Shown in pieces: positions 45,515 through 56,778 of a stretch of 64,000 nucleotides of DNA. The DNA is taken from assembly GCA_024349245.1 (NCBI GenBank), contig JALDNG010000088.1, positions 62,001 to 126,000 on the forward strand, written 5' to 3'. The notes under the pieces were generated by a model. The model did not search any database. It was not told the origin of the DNA and was given only the letters and a program-made list of their open reading frames with translations. A program made the translations under genes and the position numbers. Position 1 is the stretch's first letter. The number at the start of each line of letters is the position of its first letter. This DNA is from Neodontobutis hainanensis. Taxonomy: Eukaryota > Chordata > Actinopteri > Gobiiformes > Odontobutidae.

Positions 45515-46850
45515 GTTGAAGACGTTCCTGGAGCCAGAAATGTACAGTTTTAACAGCCCAAATGTAGTGATTGCATTTATTGCTATAGTTTATCTGTGAA
45601 GCTAGTGGTATAGAGAAGAGTGAGGACAAAGGCATTGCAGGTGTTCTTTTGGTTTTACTAATAATTAATGGAAAATTTTATGTAATATGATAAACGGACA
45701 GTATGCATTTGTTTGACCAAAACCACTTTCTACTGGTGCTTTCACACCTGAAGAATTGTTTCAACCTAAACGGAAAAGCCCAGATCAAACCAAAAAAGTA
45801 AAGCTGTAAAAGTCATGTTTTAATCTTAATAGAGTTTGCCCCAAAGAGAGGAGACCTGGAAAGATCCGGGAAATGATGCCAGAGCACCAGATGTCCTCTC
45901 AGCTGGACACAAGCACGTTGGTCATTTCATCATTTTGTTCTGATGCTGATGAAAACAAACAGCTGAGAGACCGACTGCTTGTCTTGTGCCTTTTGTATCA
46001 TTTCTTACCTGGCACTGCCGTTGCTCCCGGCCCGCTGTACAAATGGAAAGTTAGAAGAGCCTGAAATTGGTCTGAAATCTCACAGGCATCATTGTGCTGG
46101 CCATCAGAGTAATAGACTGTCTGGATGCATTATCAGGTTGCATTATCTCCCTTCGGCTGCATCCACAGCTTGGACCAGATCCCGGAGCAAAGTGATTGAA
46201 CGGCGAGATGTGCGGGGCATCGTGAGTGAGTGAGCTAAACCTGTAAAGCATGATCGAGGACGACACTTTCACCAGACTGAGGTGAGAGGGATATATTTGG
46301 AAAAAGAAAAGCAAAGGCATAAGGGTTTAGTGTAGCAATGTCAAACACCAGGAGTTTAGAAAAGCATCATGGAGCCCAGACATATTGGACCTCAAGCATG
46401 AATGTTTTGGTACAAAGCTTCTTACTTGTTCTTCCTAGGAGAATATCTAAGAAGCCGTTACCTGGGAGTCATAAATCCTTCTCAAACATCGTGCTTCATG
46501 TTTGTTGATGCCTGTTGCTCCTCATTAACATTATTAACATAGAATTGACAAGTCATTAACTTAAAAATACCCTGCCAATGACCATATATGGACAAAAATA
46601 CAAAATAAATACAGTTTATCTTTTGTGTTGTTTTCAATTGCTCACATTTTATCACGTATCAAACACTGCACTTTAAAGGTTTTGTTGAATGAGCCAGTTC
46701 AGGTTGGCTTCCCTTTGTGGAAAAAAATATTTTTTTTTACCAATCAGATGAGACTTTGTTATGACACTGCCCCTCTGTGTTTGGTCAGAATTGAACCAGA
46801 GGACTCCGCTATTAGTATGCAGGGCAGCCATTTAAAATAGTACTAGTAGA
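45515..46850. other. Unique DNA
   Basis: Domainless frames at 45873-46320 on both strands. No repeat recognised. Confidence 0.4.
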
Positions 46851-47037
46851 TTACATTTACATTTATTCATTTAGCTGATGCTTTTATCCAAAGCGACTTA
46901 CATAGTTCTACAACAATTACCAGTGTTACAGCCACTGGAGTCAAGGTGGGTTAAGTGTCTTGCCCAAGGACACAACGACAGTATGAACTGTGGGGAGAGT
47001 GAGAATCGAACCAACTACCTTCCGGTTACTGCCGCCC
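46851..47037 (-). mobile_element. SINE family S1, antisense, head deleted
   Basis: Tail TTACATTTACATTTATTC at the left, body TTAAGTGTCTTGCCCAAGG, end TCCGGTTACTGCCGCCC. The A-box segment between TTCCGGTT and ACTGCCGCC is missing. TACTA on both sides (46841-46845 and 47037-47042 region) may be a short target duplication. Confidence 0.85.
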
Positions 47038-47039
47038 TA

Positions 47040-47608
47040 CTAAGATCACTTAGTACAGGATCATTTTACAAAGTTACTCACTGAACCGCAGTTTAAATTC
47101 AACTCTAATGGCAGGCCAATAAGCGTCGTTTGGAGAGGAAAACAATGAACATTTAATACTAAAAACTCTGCCTGCACTGACTGCCAGCGCTAAACTTCAG
47201 CGGCTGTTTTGCTGGCAATTTCAGGGCCTTGTCTGAAGCTGATGAGCAGGTTTAGACGTAAGTTCAAGGTTAACCTTGGGTTTCAGTAACAAAGGTTAGT
47301 TCACTTTCTATCAAGGTAGATCTCTGCTAACTTAGGCCAACCGGCTATGGAGCTCAATAAATTGCAGATACACATTTGAAACCAGATTCACTGACCAATC
47401 AGCAAAAAAAAAAATGAAGGACGCAGCGTGAAGAAGATTAAAAATTATTTTATTGTCATTAATGCATTGTACATTTTTTGTGTTTACTTTGTGTACTTTG
47501 AAAGTAATTTACTTTCAAAATATTTCACTATACAATACAATAACTATTTCACTTTAAATTCCTGTGAATATTTCACTGAAAGTTAGAGAAGAACTTAAAC
47601 TGTAAACT
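47040..47608. other. Unique DNA
   Basis: Nothing supported. Confidence 0.4.
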
Positions 47609-49740
47609 GTAATTAGATTAGATTAGATTCAACTTTATTGTCATTACAGATGTACAAGTACAATGCAACAAAATGCAATTCAGGTCTAACCAGAAGTGCA
47701 ATAGCAGCAAGTGCAAGTTATCCAGTATAGCATAAATAAATTGTATGGATAGATTTATACAATGATAGGTAAGGCTGTGGTGAGCAGTAGTGTAATTGTT
47801 ATAGTGCAAATAATTACAAACAGAAGCTGTCTGAATAACAGTAGTGCAGTGGAAGTTATTGCATATTTATGTAAAGTGCAGTAGTGCATGTGTGAACAGT
47901 AGGTTCTGTAAATGAACAGAAGGTTCTGTAAATGAACAGTTGGCAGTGCAAATAGTTCTAGTAAACATAATGCTATGTATAGACAGTCCAGTAAAGACAC
48001 CGAGAAGGGGTGTGCACAGTGAGGAGGATGAGGCAGTGTATGAAGGGCAGAGTGATCATCTGGGTGCAGAGTTCAATAAAGAGACAGCTCTGGGGAATAA
48101 ACTGTCAGTCTGCTGGTCCTGGTCTTGAAGCACCTGAAACGCTTGGGCAAGAGAGAGAACAGTCTATGGGCGGGATGGGAGGAGTCCTTATGGATGCTGC
48201 GAGCTCGACGCAGACAGCATTTCCTCTGGATGTCCTCCGTGGCTAGAAGTGGAGTCCCTGTGATGCGTTAGGCGGTTTTCACCACCTGCTGCAGTGCCTT
48301 GCGCTCTGCAACAGAGCAGCTCCCATACCAGACTGTTACACAGTTAGTCAGGATGCTTTCTATTGCACAGCAATAAAAGTTCATCATATCTGAGGACAGC
48401 CGATTCTTCTTTAGTGTCCTCAAGAAGAAGAGTCGCTGGTGAGCCTTCTTGACCAGGCTGGAAGTGTTGGTAGTCCAGGACAGGTCCTCCGAGATGTGGG
48501 TCCCCAGGAGCTTGTAACTGGAGACACGCTCGACAGCCGTTCCATGGATGTGGATGGTGTCGTGTGTGCCTCTTGACTCTTTCCTGAAGTCCACAATGAG
48601 CGCCTTCGTCTTGGAGGTGTTCAGGAGCAGGTTATTGTCATTGCACCATGTGGCTAGGTGCTGGATCTCTTCCCTGTAGGCAGTCTAATCGTTGTTGCTG
48701 ATGAGACCAATCGCTGTAGTGTCATCCGCAAACTTGATGAGGGCATTAGAGCTGCTCACAGGCCTGCAGTCGGAGGTGAAGAGGGAGTACAGGAAGGGGC
48801 TCAGTACACAGCCGTGTGGTACACAGTGTTGAGTGTGGTGGTTGGTAGAGCAGATGGAGCCAGATTGGACCTGCTGGGGTCTGTTGGTCAGGAAGTCCAT
48901 GATCAACTTGCAGAGGGAGGAGTTAATGCCCATGTCTTCAAGTTTGGCTATTAGCATGGATGTGATGACTGTGTTGAATTCTGAGCTGAAGTCAACAAAC
49001 AGCATACGTGCATAAGTGTTCTTATTGTCCAGTTGTGTTAGCACAGAGTGCAGAGCCATGGAAACGGCATCCTCTGTGCTCCTATTGCTGCGGTAGGCAA
49101 ACTGGTGAGAGTCCAGTGTGGATGGCAAAGAGTCCTTCAGGTGTCCCAGGCGCTCAAAACACTTCATGACAATAGGTGTCAGAGCTACCGGGCGGTAGTC
49201 GTTAAGGCACTTAGGGTTGGAGTGTTTTGGCACTGGCACAGTGGAGGTGCATTTAAAGCATGTCGGCATAGCTGCTTGGGCCAGAGACAGGTTGAAAATG
49301 TCTATGAAAACCCCAGTGAGCTGCTCAGCACATGCCTTGAGGAGTCCTTATGGATGCTGCGAGCTCGACGCAGCATCCTTATGGAATGTTGGACCAGGAA
49401 TGGTCCAACATTCCAATGTTGGACCATTCCTGGACCAGGAATGTTGCCTGGTCCAGCGGCTTTGTGCATACTGATTCGGCTCAGTGCGTTGCAGACGTCT
49501 GTGGTGGAGAGTGTGATTGGTGGGTGGTCAGGTGAGGGTTTGAGCTTGGTGGCCGTAGTAGTATTGTCTCTCTCAAAGTGTGCATAAAAGTCATTAAGCT
49601 CGTTCAAGAAGGAGACATCAGTGGCTGCGAGGGTGGAGTGGGTGGTTTTGTAGTCACTGATGGCCTGGATACCCTGCCACATGCGTCGAGGGTCAGAGTT
49701 GGAAAAGCGCTCCTCTATCTTTACCTTGTTGCAGTGCTTG
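47609..49740 (-). pseudogene. Rex1/CR1-like LINE, RT and 3' UTR
   Basis: Minus-strand frames, in order: 49682-49302 (SFLNELNDFYAHFERDN, then MHKAAGPGNIPG, the pre-RT linker), 49269-48685 (CLNDYRPVALTPIVMKCFER, HQFAYRSNRSTEDAV, VDFSSEFNTV, GCVLSPFLYSLF and the active-site FADDTTAIGL), and 48594-48268 (SYKLLGTHISEDLSW, KKAHQRLFFLRTLK, CVTVWYG). VDFSSEFNT has E where A is usual. The tail is ATCTAATCTAATCTAATTA-type at 47609. It lacks an endonuclease and has frame breaks. A 35-base duplication and palindromes disrupt it at 49339-49433. Confidence 0.9.
49339..49433. repeat. Templated insertion with overlapping palindromes
   Basis: 49339-49373 is identical to 48179-48213 (35 bases). Directly after it, 49383-49396 pairs with 49401-49414 (14 bp, perfect), and 49394-49412 pairs with 49415-49433 (19 bp, perfect, 2-base spacer). 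Confidence 0.95.
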
Positions 49741-50149
49741 GCCTGTAGACAGAAGCATGTGATATGAGAGTAAGATGTTGTGAAATGACAGTGTCTTATT
49801 GTACATAAATTACAATAATTCCTGTGTTGTTACCTTTTCACTGAAAGTAATCCAATTTAATAACCAGCAATTTCCTGTAAATGTACAATTGACAATTAAG
49901 AAACATTGCAAATTATTGCAATTTAGACTTTTTAACGGTCATTTTACCAAACCTACAGAAACATAATGTAGCTGTGCGATATAAAAGTAAACAATACGGA
50001 CAACATTTACAGCCATTTTACATTTTTATGAAACAACTGTAACAACAAAGTGCATGCAAAGTTGAGTCAATGATACTAGTGTCTCCAATGAACACCATTG
50101 TACACACAACTGTATTATGTTTAACATTGTTTCTGAAACATTGCATTCT
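49741..50149. other. Unique AT-rich DNA
   Basis: Nothing supported. Confidence 0.4.
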
Positions 50150-52613
50150 TCCTTCATACTTCTACTTTATTAGATACACCTTGATAGTGCCAGGTTGCAC
50201 CCCCTTTTGCCTTTAGAACTGCCTTAATTCTTCGTGCCATAGAGTCAACAAGGTGTTGGAAATGTGACTCTCCTGTTCCACCACATCCCAAAGGTGCTCT
50301 ATTGGATTGAGATCTGGTGACTGTGGGGTCATTTGAGTAAAGTGAACTCATTGTCATGTTCAAGAAACCAGTCTGAGATGATTTTAACTTTGTGACATGA
50401 TGCATTTTCCTGCTGGAAGTAGCCTTCATAAAATGGGTACATGGTGGTCATAAAGGGATGGACATGGTCAGCAACAATACTCAGGTAGGCAGTGGCATTT
50501 AAACAATGCTCAATTTGTACTAAGGGGCCCAAAGTGTGCCAAGAAAAAATCCCCCATACCATTCGGACTCTACCATCTGAATGTCACAGCAGACCAGGCA
50601 CCATTCTTTCCAATCTTCTAGTGTCCAATTTTGGTAAGCCTGTGCGAATTGTAGCCTAACTGTGATTGATGTTGCATCTGATCATTCGTGTGTCTTTTTT
50701 TTTATCTGTCCATAATTCCAAACATTGCTGCTTGACCTAGAGTTGTTCAGAAGAGCCACAACACAGTTTATGGAGGCAATCAGGTTTGAAAATGCCTCAT
50801 CAGGTCAGGTTGATGATTTGTTGAATTGTTATACTTCAGGTGTTTTAAATGTTATGGACGCCTGTAAGGAACAGACAGTTGCAGGAATGTAATGATTTTT
50901 GCAGCACTGTTTGTTTGCAGCACTTCAAACAAATGTGAATTTGCACATAAAGAATGACATTGTCATTAAGCCTATCCTAAAGAAGAGCAGTCTTGATGCT
51001 ACAGTGCTTCATCGGCCCGTATCGAACCTGCCATTTTTTGGAAAAGTCATTGAAAAAGTTGTATATCAGCAACTTAATGACTTTATATTGCTTAACAACT
51101 GCTTTGATCCTTTTCAGTCAGGTTTTAGGCCTCATCACAGACTGAGACTGCACTTATCAAAGTCACAAATGACATCCATCTGAACACTGACGCGGGCAAA
51201 GTCTCTGTCTTAGTTCTGTTGGACTTGAGTGCTGCGTTTGATACAGTGGACCATGAAATCCTGTCACAAAGATTAGAGGTATGGATAGGTATCTCTGGAA
51301 CTGCTCTTAAATGGTTTCATCATTAAATAGTTTCAGTCCTATTTTGAAGACAGGAAGTACTTTGTTTTGGTTGGTAACTGTGTATCAGACCAAATGGCCC
51401 TGACATGTGGGGTTCCACAGGGGTCTATCTTGGGACCTCTATTATTCAATCTTTACATGCTTCCTTTAGTCCAGTTAATACACAGCTGTGGCATATCATA
51501 CCATAATTATGCAGATGACACTCAGATTTACATTTCACTCACAGCAGTTGAAAATGGACCAATCCATTCACTGTGTCACTGCATCAAACAGATTGATGTG
51601 TGGATGCAGAATCATTTTCTCCAACTGAACAGAGACAAGACTGAACTAATCATCTTTGGGCCACAAAAACAAAGAGAAAATGTCAGCAGTCACCTTCTAA
51701 AAACCAGGTTAGAAATCTAGGGGTCATCATGGACTCAGACTTGAATTTCCACAGTCACATTAAATCAATTATATCATCTGCATTTTATCACCTTAAAAAC
51801 TTTTCCAAAGTCAAAGGAATACTGTCTCAACCAGCCACATAGAAACTTATTCATGCTTTTATCTCCAGCAGGTTAGATTACTGTAACGGCCTGCTCACTG
51901 GTCTCTCAAAACGAGGGTTAAGACAGCTGCAGTTTATTCAGAACGCTGCTGCTCAGGTTCTAACCAAAACCAGGAACTACTCCCACATCAGTCCAGATTT
52001 AAAATCTCTGCACTGGCTTCCTGTTGCTCAGAGAATAGACTTTAAAACAACAGCTGGTTTACAAGTCTCTTAAAGGTTTAGCACCAGAATATATTTCTGA
52101 AATGCTAGTTCCTTATGAGCCTCCTCGGACTCTGAGAACATCTGGGACAGGCCTTCTGCTCGTGCCCAGAGTTAGAACTAAACAGGGTGAAGCAGGGTTT
52201 AAGTTTCATGCTGCAAAAATCTGGAATAGTCTCAACTTTAACAATGTTCAAGGGGAGGTTAAAAACCTTCCTCTTTAGCTCCGCCTACACTACAACTGAA
52301 AGTGTTTTTGAGCTGCACTCTTCTTTTAAAATGTTTTAAATCTTTCTTATGTTTCTAAATCTAAATCTTGTAAATTGTATTTTATTCATGTAAAGCACTG
52401 AGTTATACAGTGTATGAATTGTGCTATATAAATAAAATTGCCTTGCCTTGCCTTTCTTCAATATTCTGATGCTCGGTTTGAACTTCAGCAAGTCAACTTC
52501 ACCACATCTAGATGCCTAAATGCATTGAGTTGCTGCGATGTGATTGGCTGATTAGCAATTTTAGTTACCAAGCAATTAAATGGGTGTACTTAATAAAGTA
52601 GCCGGTGAGTGTA
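50150..52613 (-). mobile_element. Tc1/mariner element copy 2, split by a LINE
   Basis: The right part (52457-52613) ends GTAGCCGGTGAGTGTA, a good TIR; the left part (50150-50656) has an eroded TIR (ACTTTATTAGATACACC). On the minus strand the left part reads SHTKSSQTG-like and MVWGIFSWHTLGPL text, and ENASCHK, where the Asp expected after QQ is replaced by Glu. The WSDE segment is missing exactly as in copy 1 (7101-8131). About 300 bases of the N-terminal half are absent at the LINE insertion. Confidence 0.85.
50657..52456 (+). pseudogene. CR1/L2-like LINE inserted in the Tc1 element
   Basis: Plus-strand text: VVYQQLNDFILLNNCFDPFQ and SGFRPHH near 51060-51135, LLDLSAAFDTVDHEIL near 51220, GVPQGSILGPLLFNLYM at 51409, active-site YADDTQIYISL at 51508, HFLQLNRDKTELIIFG near 51613, then frame-shifted RLDYCNGLLTGL near 51873 and LHWLPVAQRIDF near 52010. 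The 3' end has TGTGCTATATAAATAAAATT and a TTGCC-type tail at 52437-52456. 5'-truncated and frameshifted. Confidence 0.9.
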
Positions 52614-53426
52614 TAAGCAGTTTTTGCAGTGATATCCATTCAAAGTCCACAAGTTTACCCAAAAGTTTGCTCACACATCGGTTATCTCTGCACTGCTGTT
52701 TAATTTTGATGCCTTTCACAGAGTTAGTACCCAGTTAAGCATCTGTAAACAATAAGAAAACTACATTCAGTTTTATTCATATATTGTAATTTTTGTCTAC
52801 AGCACATGCTCTGACAAGCTTGGTGAAAATTGGGTTTAAAGTTAACAATGACTGTAGCAACCTTGTAAATAATCAAAAATACACTCGCAAGCGGACAATG
52901 AATTGCTAGAAAAGCAAAAGCATCTTCAGAATACACTAAATTGTTGTTGAAAGCCCGCTGTCCTTCCGGTCCATGTGGTTCCTTTACCACCTGCTCTTCA
53001 GTGGTCATCATGTACACCTGTGGATTGATCACCTCACCCGTAAACAGAGATACCAATCATGCACTTTTACTATATGTAAATGAAAACTGAATGATGAGAG
53101 AGTGTGATCAGAAAATTTAATGAAAAGATAAGGTTGTGATATCATTGGTCATTTTAAAATACCCACTTGTAGAATGTGAAATTAAAATACAAACAATACC
53201 TTGGACTATCAAACAGGGGCTGCTGGGTGAAGTCAGTTTCCTCTGCCCATCGCCCATCTGCAGCTGTAGCACAAAGCTGTCAAATTAGACAGAGAGAAAT
53301 CATTTTGTGTCAACATCTCTTACAATAACAGAGCCTGACGAAAGAGAAGTAAAATGTTTACACAAAGAATAGCTTGTACAAACGTTACATTAATATAGCT
53401 AGTTGACATAAATTTCTGTTTTATTA
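52614..53426. other. Unique DNA with weak exon-like patches on the minus strand
   Basis: The minus frame 53056-52724 reads VYMMTTEEQVVKEPHGPEGQ. A separate patch at 53200-53267 is bounded by AG and GT (EETDFTQQPLFDSP). Neither is recognised; the splice sites are not strong. Confidence 0.25.
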
Positions 53427-53461
53427 TGCCATGCCACTTATTTTAACTAAGTGGCATGGCA
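53427..53461. repeat. Perfect 14-bp inverted repeat
   Basis: TGCCATGCCACTTA and TAAGTGGCATGGCA around TTTTAAC. Confidence 0.95.
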
Positions 53462-53540
53462 GATATATATAAAAAAAGAAAAGACACTTTAGATATTTTT
53501 TTATTAATTACAATCAATGTTTAAGCTTTGTTAAAGCTTT

Positions 53541-53580
53541 TTTGTTTTTTGAGCCGACGTTGGGAGCTCAAAAAACAAAG
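53541..53580. repeat. Perfect 14-bp inverted repeat
   Basis: TTTGTTTTTTGAGC (53541-53554) and GCTCAAAAAACAAA (53566-53579), 11-base spacer. Confidence 0.93.
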
Positions 53581-54099
53581 AGAGAGGAAAGAGAGAGCAT
53601 GAGACGACACAGAAATACACAAAATATATTAAAAAAATCAATAAATAAAGGAAAATATTAACGGACATTGAGGTAGTCTATAGCAATTAAACACGCAACA
53701 CAGCAGCTAAAGTTAGCAGCCCTGCTTTAAACTTTACAGCCTAAAGCTCAGATAGAAACCGGAGGTAAGTCAGGGATGAATAGTGATGGCCACACAAATG
53801 GGAAAGACACACCTGCTTCGTCCCACTGCTTCTGAACACACAGGGTTAAATCTGTAGCTCATCTCTCTACTGCTCCTCACTGACACAACTCTGCTGCATA
53901 AAAATATATAACTGGTATTATTTAGCATAATTTAGGAACGGTACATAGGCCACAGCCATAGCCCAGGCACCCCTGACATAAAGCTAAGCTAAACTATATG
54001 TAAATGGCAGCTAAGATGTAAGTAATGTGGCCAGGTTTTATTTTTCGTCTTCATTAGTACTTGGTCAAAAAACTGAAGCGGTCTCTTCACATCAAGTTA

Positions 54100-54280
54100 A
54101 TTTACTGTAAAATTCTAAATCACAATAGTTGTATATATTTTACAGTATATTGTAAATATTACAGCACTGTAAAAGGCTGACCAGCCTTTCACAGTAAGTT
54201 ATTACAGTACCAATACTCTAATTCATTGTAAACTATTACATGAAAATTTTGTGAAATCCTGATAATATTTTACAGTGTGA
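54100..54280. repeat. MITE-like foldback (TTTACAGT-rich)
   Basis: The centre is palindromic (CTGTAAAAGGCTG and CAGCCTTTCACAG near 54168-54203). The ends carry TTACTGTAAAAT and ATTTTACAGTG, and ACAGTA/TACTGTA words repeat across it. About 170-180 bases; target duplication not resolved. Confidence 0.65.
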
Positions 54281-54489
54281 AAACTGAATTAACTGAGCAC
54301 TAAGAATGAAAGCTACTGTTTAACTTGTTCATTATTATGTGCCTTCAAACTGTATCAGTCCAGTTTTTTTGTTCTATATTGTGAAAAAACGCGGCTAGTT
54401 CCCTTTGAATCAGTTCCTGTTTGTTCTGTTGTATTATGGCTATAACCTAAAATATGTTGTTTTAGACGTAGGCCTAATAATTCTATTAT

Positions 54490-54822
54490 TTATGTTGTGT
54501 TTACATACACTGGTGATTTTGGGCTGATAACATGCACAAGTTGACACAAGTTGGCTACTAAAGGTAACCATCCTCACCTGTGATCTGTTTGCTTGTAATC
54601 AGTGTGTGTGTGTAAAAGGTCAGGGAGTTTCTGACAAACCCTTGCATCATTTATCCAGACATTTCTGTATTCTGAGACATGGGATAAGCAAAAATAATTG
54701 TCACGAAAAGGTAATTGAGCTGTATAAAACAGGAAGGATATAAAAAGATTTCCAAGGAATTGAAAATGCCAGCAGTGTTGAAAATGCCAGCAGTGTTCAA
54801 ACTTTAATAAAGAAGTGTGGCG
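54490..54822 (+). mobile_element. Tc1-like transposon 5' fragment
   Basis: Same family as 42885-44330, sense orientation: GGTGATTTTGGGCTGATAAC, AAAGGTAACCATCCTCACC, then ATG at 54679. Text after it reads VIELYKTGRIKYKKISKEL-like with frame damage, then SSVQTLIKK. An 18-base unit (TGAAAATGCCAGCAGTGT) is tandemly duplicated at 54761-54796. Cut off on the right by the RTE-like fragment. Confidence 0.8.
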
Positions 54823-54834
54823 GGCCCACGAGAG

Positions 54835-55518
54835 GTTGGCCCCACGTCGCTCCTTTGGGCTGAGCCCGACTGGGCCCTGTGGGTAAAATCTTGGCCACCA
54901 GACGCTCGAAGGCGTGGGCCTCGGTGACCCAATCCCCGGACACGGAATCTGGCGTTGGGGACATGGAATGTCACCTTGCGGAAGAAGCCTGATCTTGTTC
55001 GGGAGGTTGAGAGATACCGACTAGAGATAGTCGGGCTCACCTCCAGACACAGCTTGGGCTCTGGAACCCAAATCCTCAAAAGAGGCTGGACTCTCCACTA
55101 CTCTGGAGTTGCCTGCGGTGAGAGGCGGTGGGCCGGTGTGGGTTTGCTCATTGTCCCCCGGCTCAGCCGCCATGTGTTGGAGTTCACCCCGGTGAACGAG
55201 AGGGTCGCTTCCCTGCGCCTTCGGGTCAGGGATAGGTCCCTCACTGTTGTTTGTGCTTACAGGCCAAATGGTTGTGTAGAGTACCCAGCCTTCTTGGAGT
55301 CTCTGGGAGGGGTGCTGGAAAGTGCTCTGAGGAAGCAGAGGCCGAGGGCTTAGAGGTGGACTCATCCATCAGCCGGGCAGAAGTCACTGAGGTAGTTGGG
55401 AAGCTCCTCGGTGGCAAGGCACCGATGGTGGATGAGATGCCCTGAGTACCTCAAGTCTTTGGATGTTGTGGGGCTGTCTTGGCTGACATGCCTCTGCAAC
55501 ATCGCGTGGCGGTCAGCC
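54835..55518 (+). pseudogene. Rex3/RTE-like LINE with endonuclease joined to RT by deletion
   Basis: The frame 54955-55330 is the apurinic-type endonuclease N-terminus: GTWNVTLRKKPDLVREVERY, then EIVGLTSRHSLGSGTQIL, AGVGLLIVPRLSRHVLEF, VNERVASLRLRVRDRSLTV and YPAFLESLGGVLES. At about 55330 it jumps to EAEAEGLEVDSSISRAEVTE followed by VVGKLLGGKAP, the start of the RT region, then VVGLSWLT...CNIAWRSA out of frame to 55518. The middle of the endonuclease and linker is missing. Both outer ends are truncated. Confidence 0.87.
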
Positions 55519-56778
55519 ATGATGTTGTAACTGATGCAGTATGTGGTCTGGCATTGTCGTGTTGGAAAATGCAAGGTCTTTCCTGAAAGAGACGACTTCT
55601 TGATGGGAGCATATGTTGTTCTAGAACTTGGATGTACCTTTCAGAATTGATGGTGCCTTTCCAGATGTGTAAGCTGCCCATGCCCCACGCACTCATGCAA
55701 CCCCATACCATCAGAAATTCAGGCTTCTAAACTGAGCTCTCAACAATTTGGGCTGTCCTTGTCCTCTTTAGTCCAGATGACATGGCGTCCCTTTTTTCAA
55801 AAATACACTTCAAATTTTGATTTGTCTGACCACAGAACAGTTTTCCACTTTGCCACAGTCCATTTTAAATGAGCCTTGGCTCCAGAGAAAACGTCTGCAC
55901 TTCTGGAACACGTTTAAATATGGCTTCTTTTTTGACCTATAGAGTTTTAGCTGGAATGGCCGAATGTATTCCTGAACCCATGTTGTGATTTCCAATACAG
56001 TAACATTTCTGTATGTGTTGCAGTGCCGTCTAGGAGCCCGAAGATCACGGGCATCCAGTCTGGTTTTCTGGCCTTGACCCCTACGCAGAAAGATTGTTAC
56101 AGATTCTCTAAAATTTTGGATGATATCATGCACTGTAGATGATGATGATCTTTGCAATGTTTCTCTGAGAAACTTCTTTCGGATATTGCTCCACTATTTT
56201 TCGCTGCAACATTGGGGGAATGCCCATCTTAACTTCTAACACTGACATTCTGAGAAGCTCTTTTTATTCCAAGCATGTTGCCAATTGACCTAATGAGTTT
56301 CAAATTAGTCCTCCAGGTGTTCCTTATATCCAGTGTCTGTAGCACTGGTGTATGAATGTGTGTGACTGTAGAGGTGTGTTTGGTGGTGGTAGGAGAAGGT
56401 TGAGCGCCGTTTGTGTGGCAGCCCCCCTCTCTGTCTGCCCCAGGAGTGAATGTGTGTGAATGGGGTGAGTGGAAGCACGATGTAAAGCACTTTGGGTGCC
56501 TGAGAAGGGTGCAGGAAAGCACTATATAAATGCATGCCATTTACCATTTACCATTTATATGTATCTGTCCCAACTTTTTTGGAATGTGTAGCTCTCAAGA
56601 AATCTGAAATGAGTTAATATTTGGCATTACATTTCAAAATGTATCACTTTCAACATTTTGTATGTTTTCTATATTCTATTGTGAATAAAATATTGAAATT
56701 TGAAAATTCAACATCATTGCATTGTCTTTTTATTCACAATTTGTACAGTGTTTCAAATTTTTGGTAATCTGGTTTGTA
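55519..56778 (-). mobile_element. Tc1/mariner-like DNA transposon, copy 2, split by a SINE
   Basis: Minus-strand coding near 55711-55540 reads MVWGCMSAWGMGSLHIWKG, then RYIQVLEQHMLPSRSRLF and FQHDNARPHTA, a DDE-type core with the second catalytic Asp. Further text to 56270 matches copy 1 (24425-25372): AACATTGGGGGAATGCCCAT, TTTGACTTGTCTGACCACAG-like. The right end CAGTGTTTCAAATTTTTGG matches the terminal motif with changes. Left end lost against the RTE-like fragment. Frames are broken. Confidence 0.75.
56325..56562 (+). mobile_element. SINE family S2, 3' part, inside the DNA transposon
   Basis: CACTGGTGTATGAATGTGTG, then GGTGGTGGTAGGAGAAGG, GTAAAGCACTTTGGGTGCC and AGCACTATATAAATGCATGC, ending in (CCATTTA)n. 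It interrupts CCTTATAT / TATATGTATCTGTCCC of the transposon. The tRNA head is absent (5' truncation). Confidence 0.82.

Noticed and set aside
49048..49587. 179-codon plus-strand frame
   Set aside because: It is the antisense shadow of the minus-strand LINE reverse transcriptase at 47609-49740.
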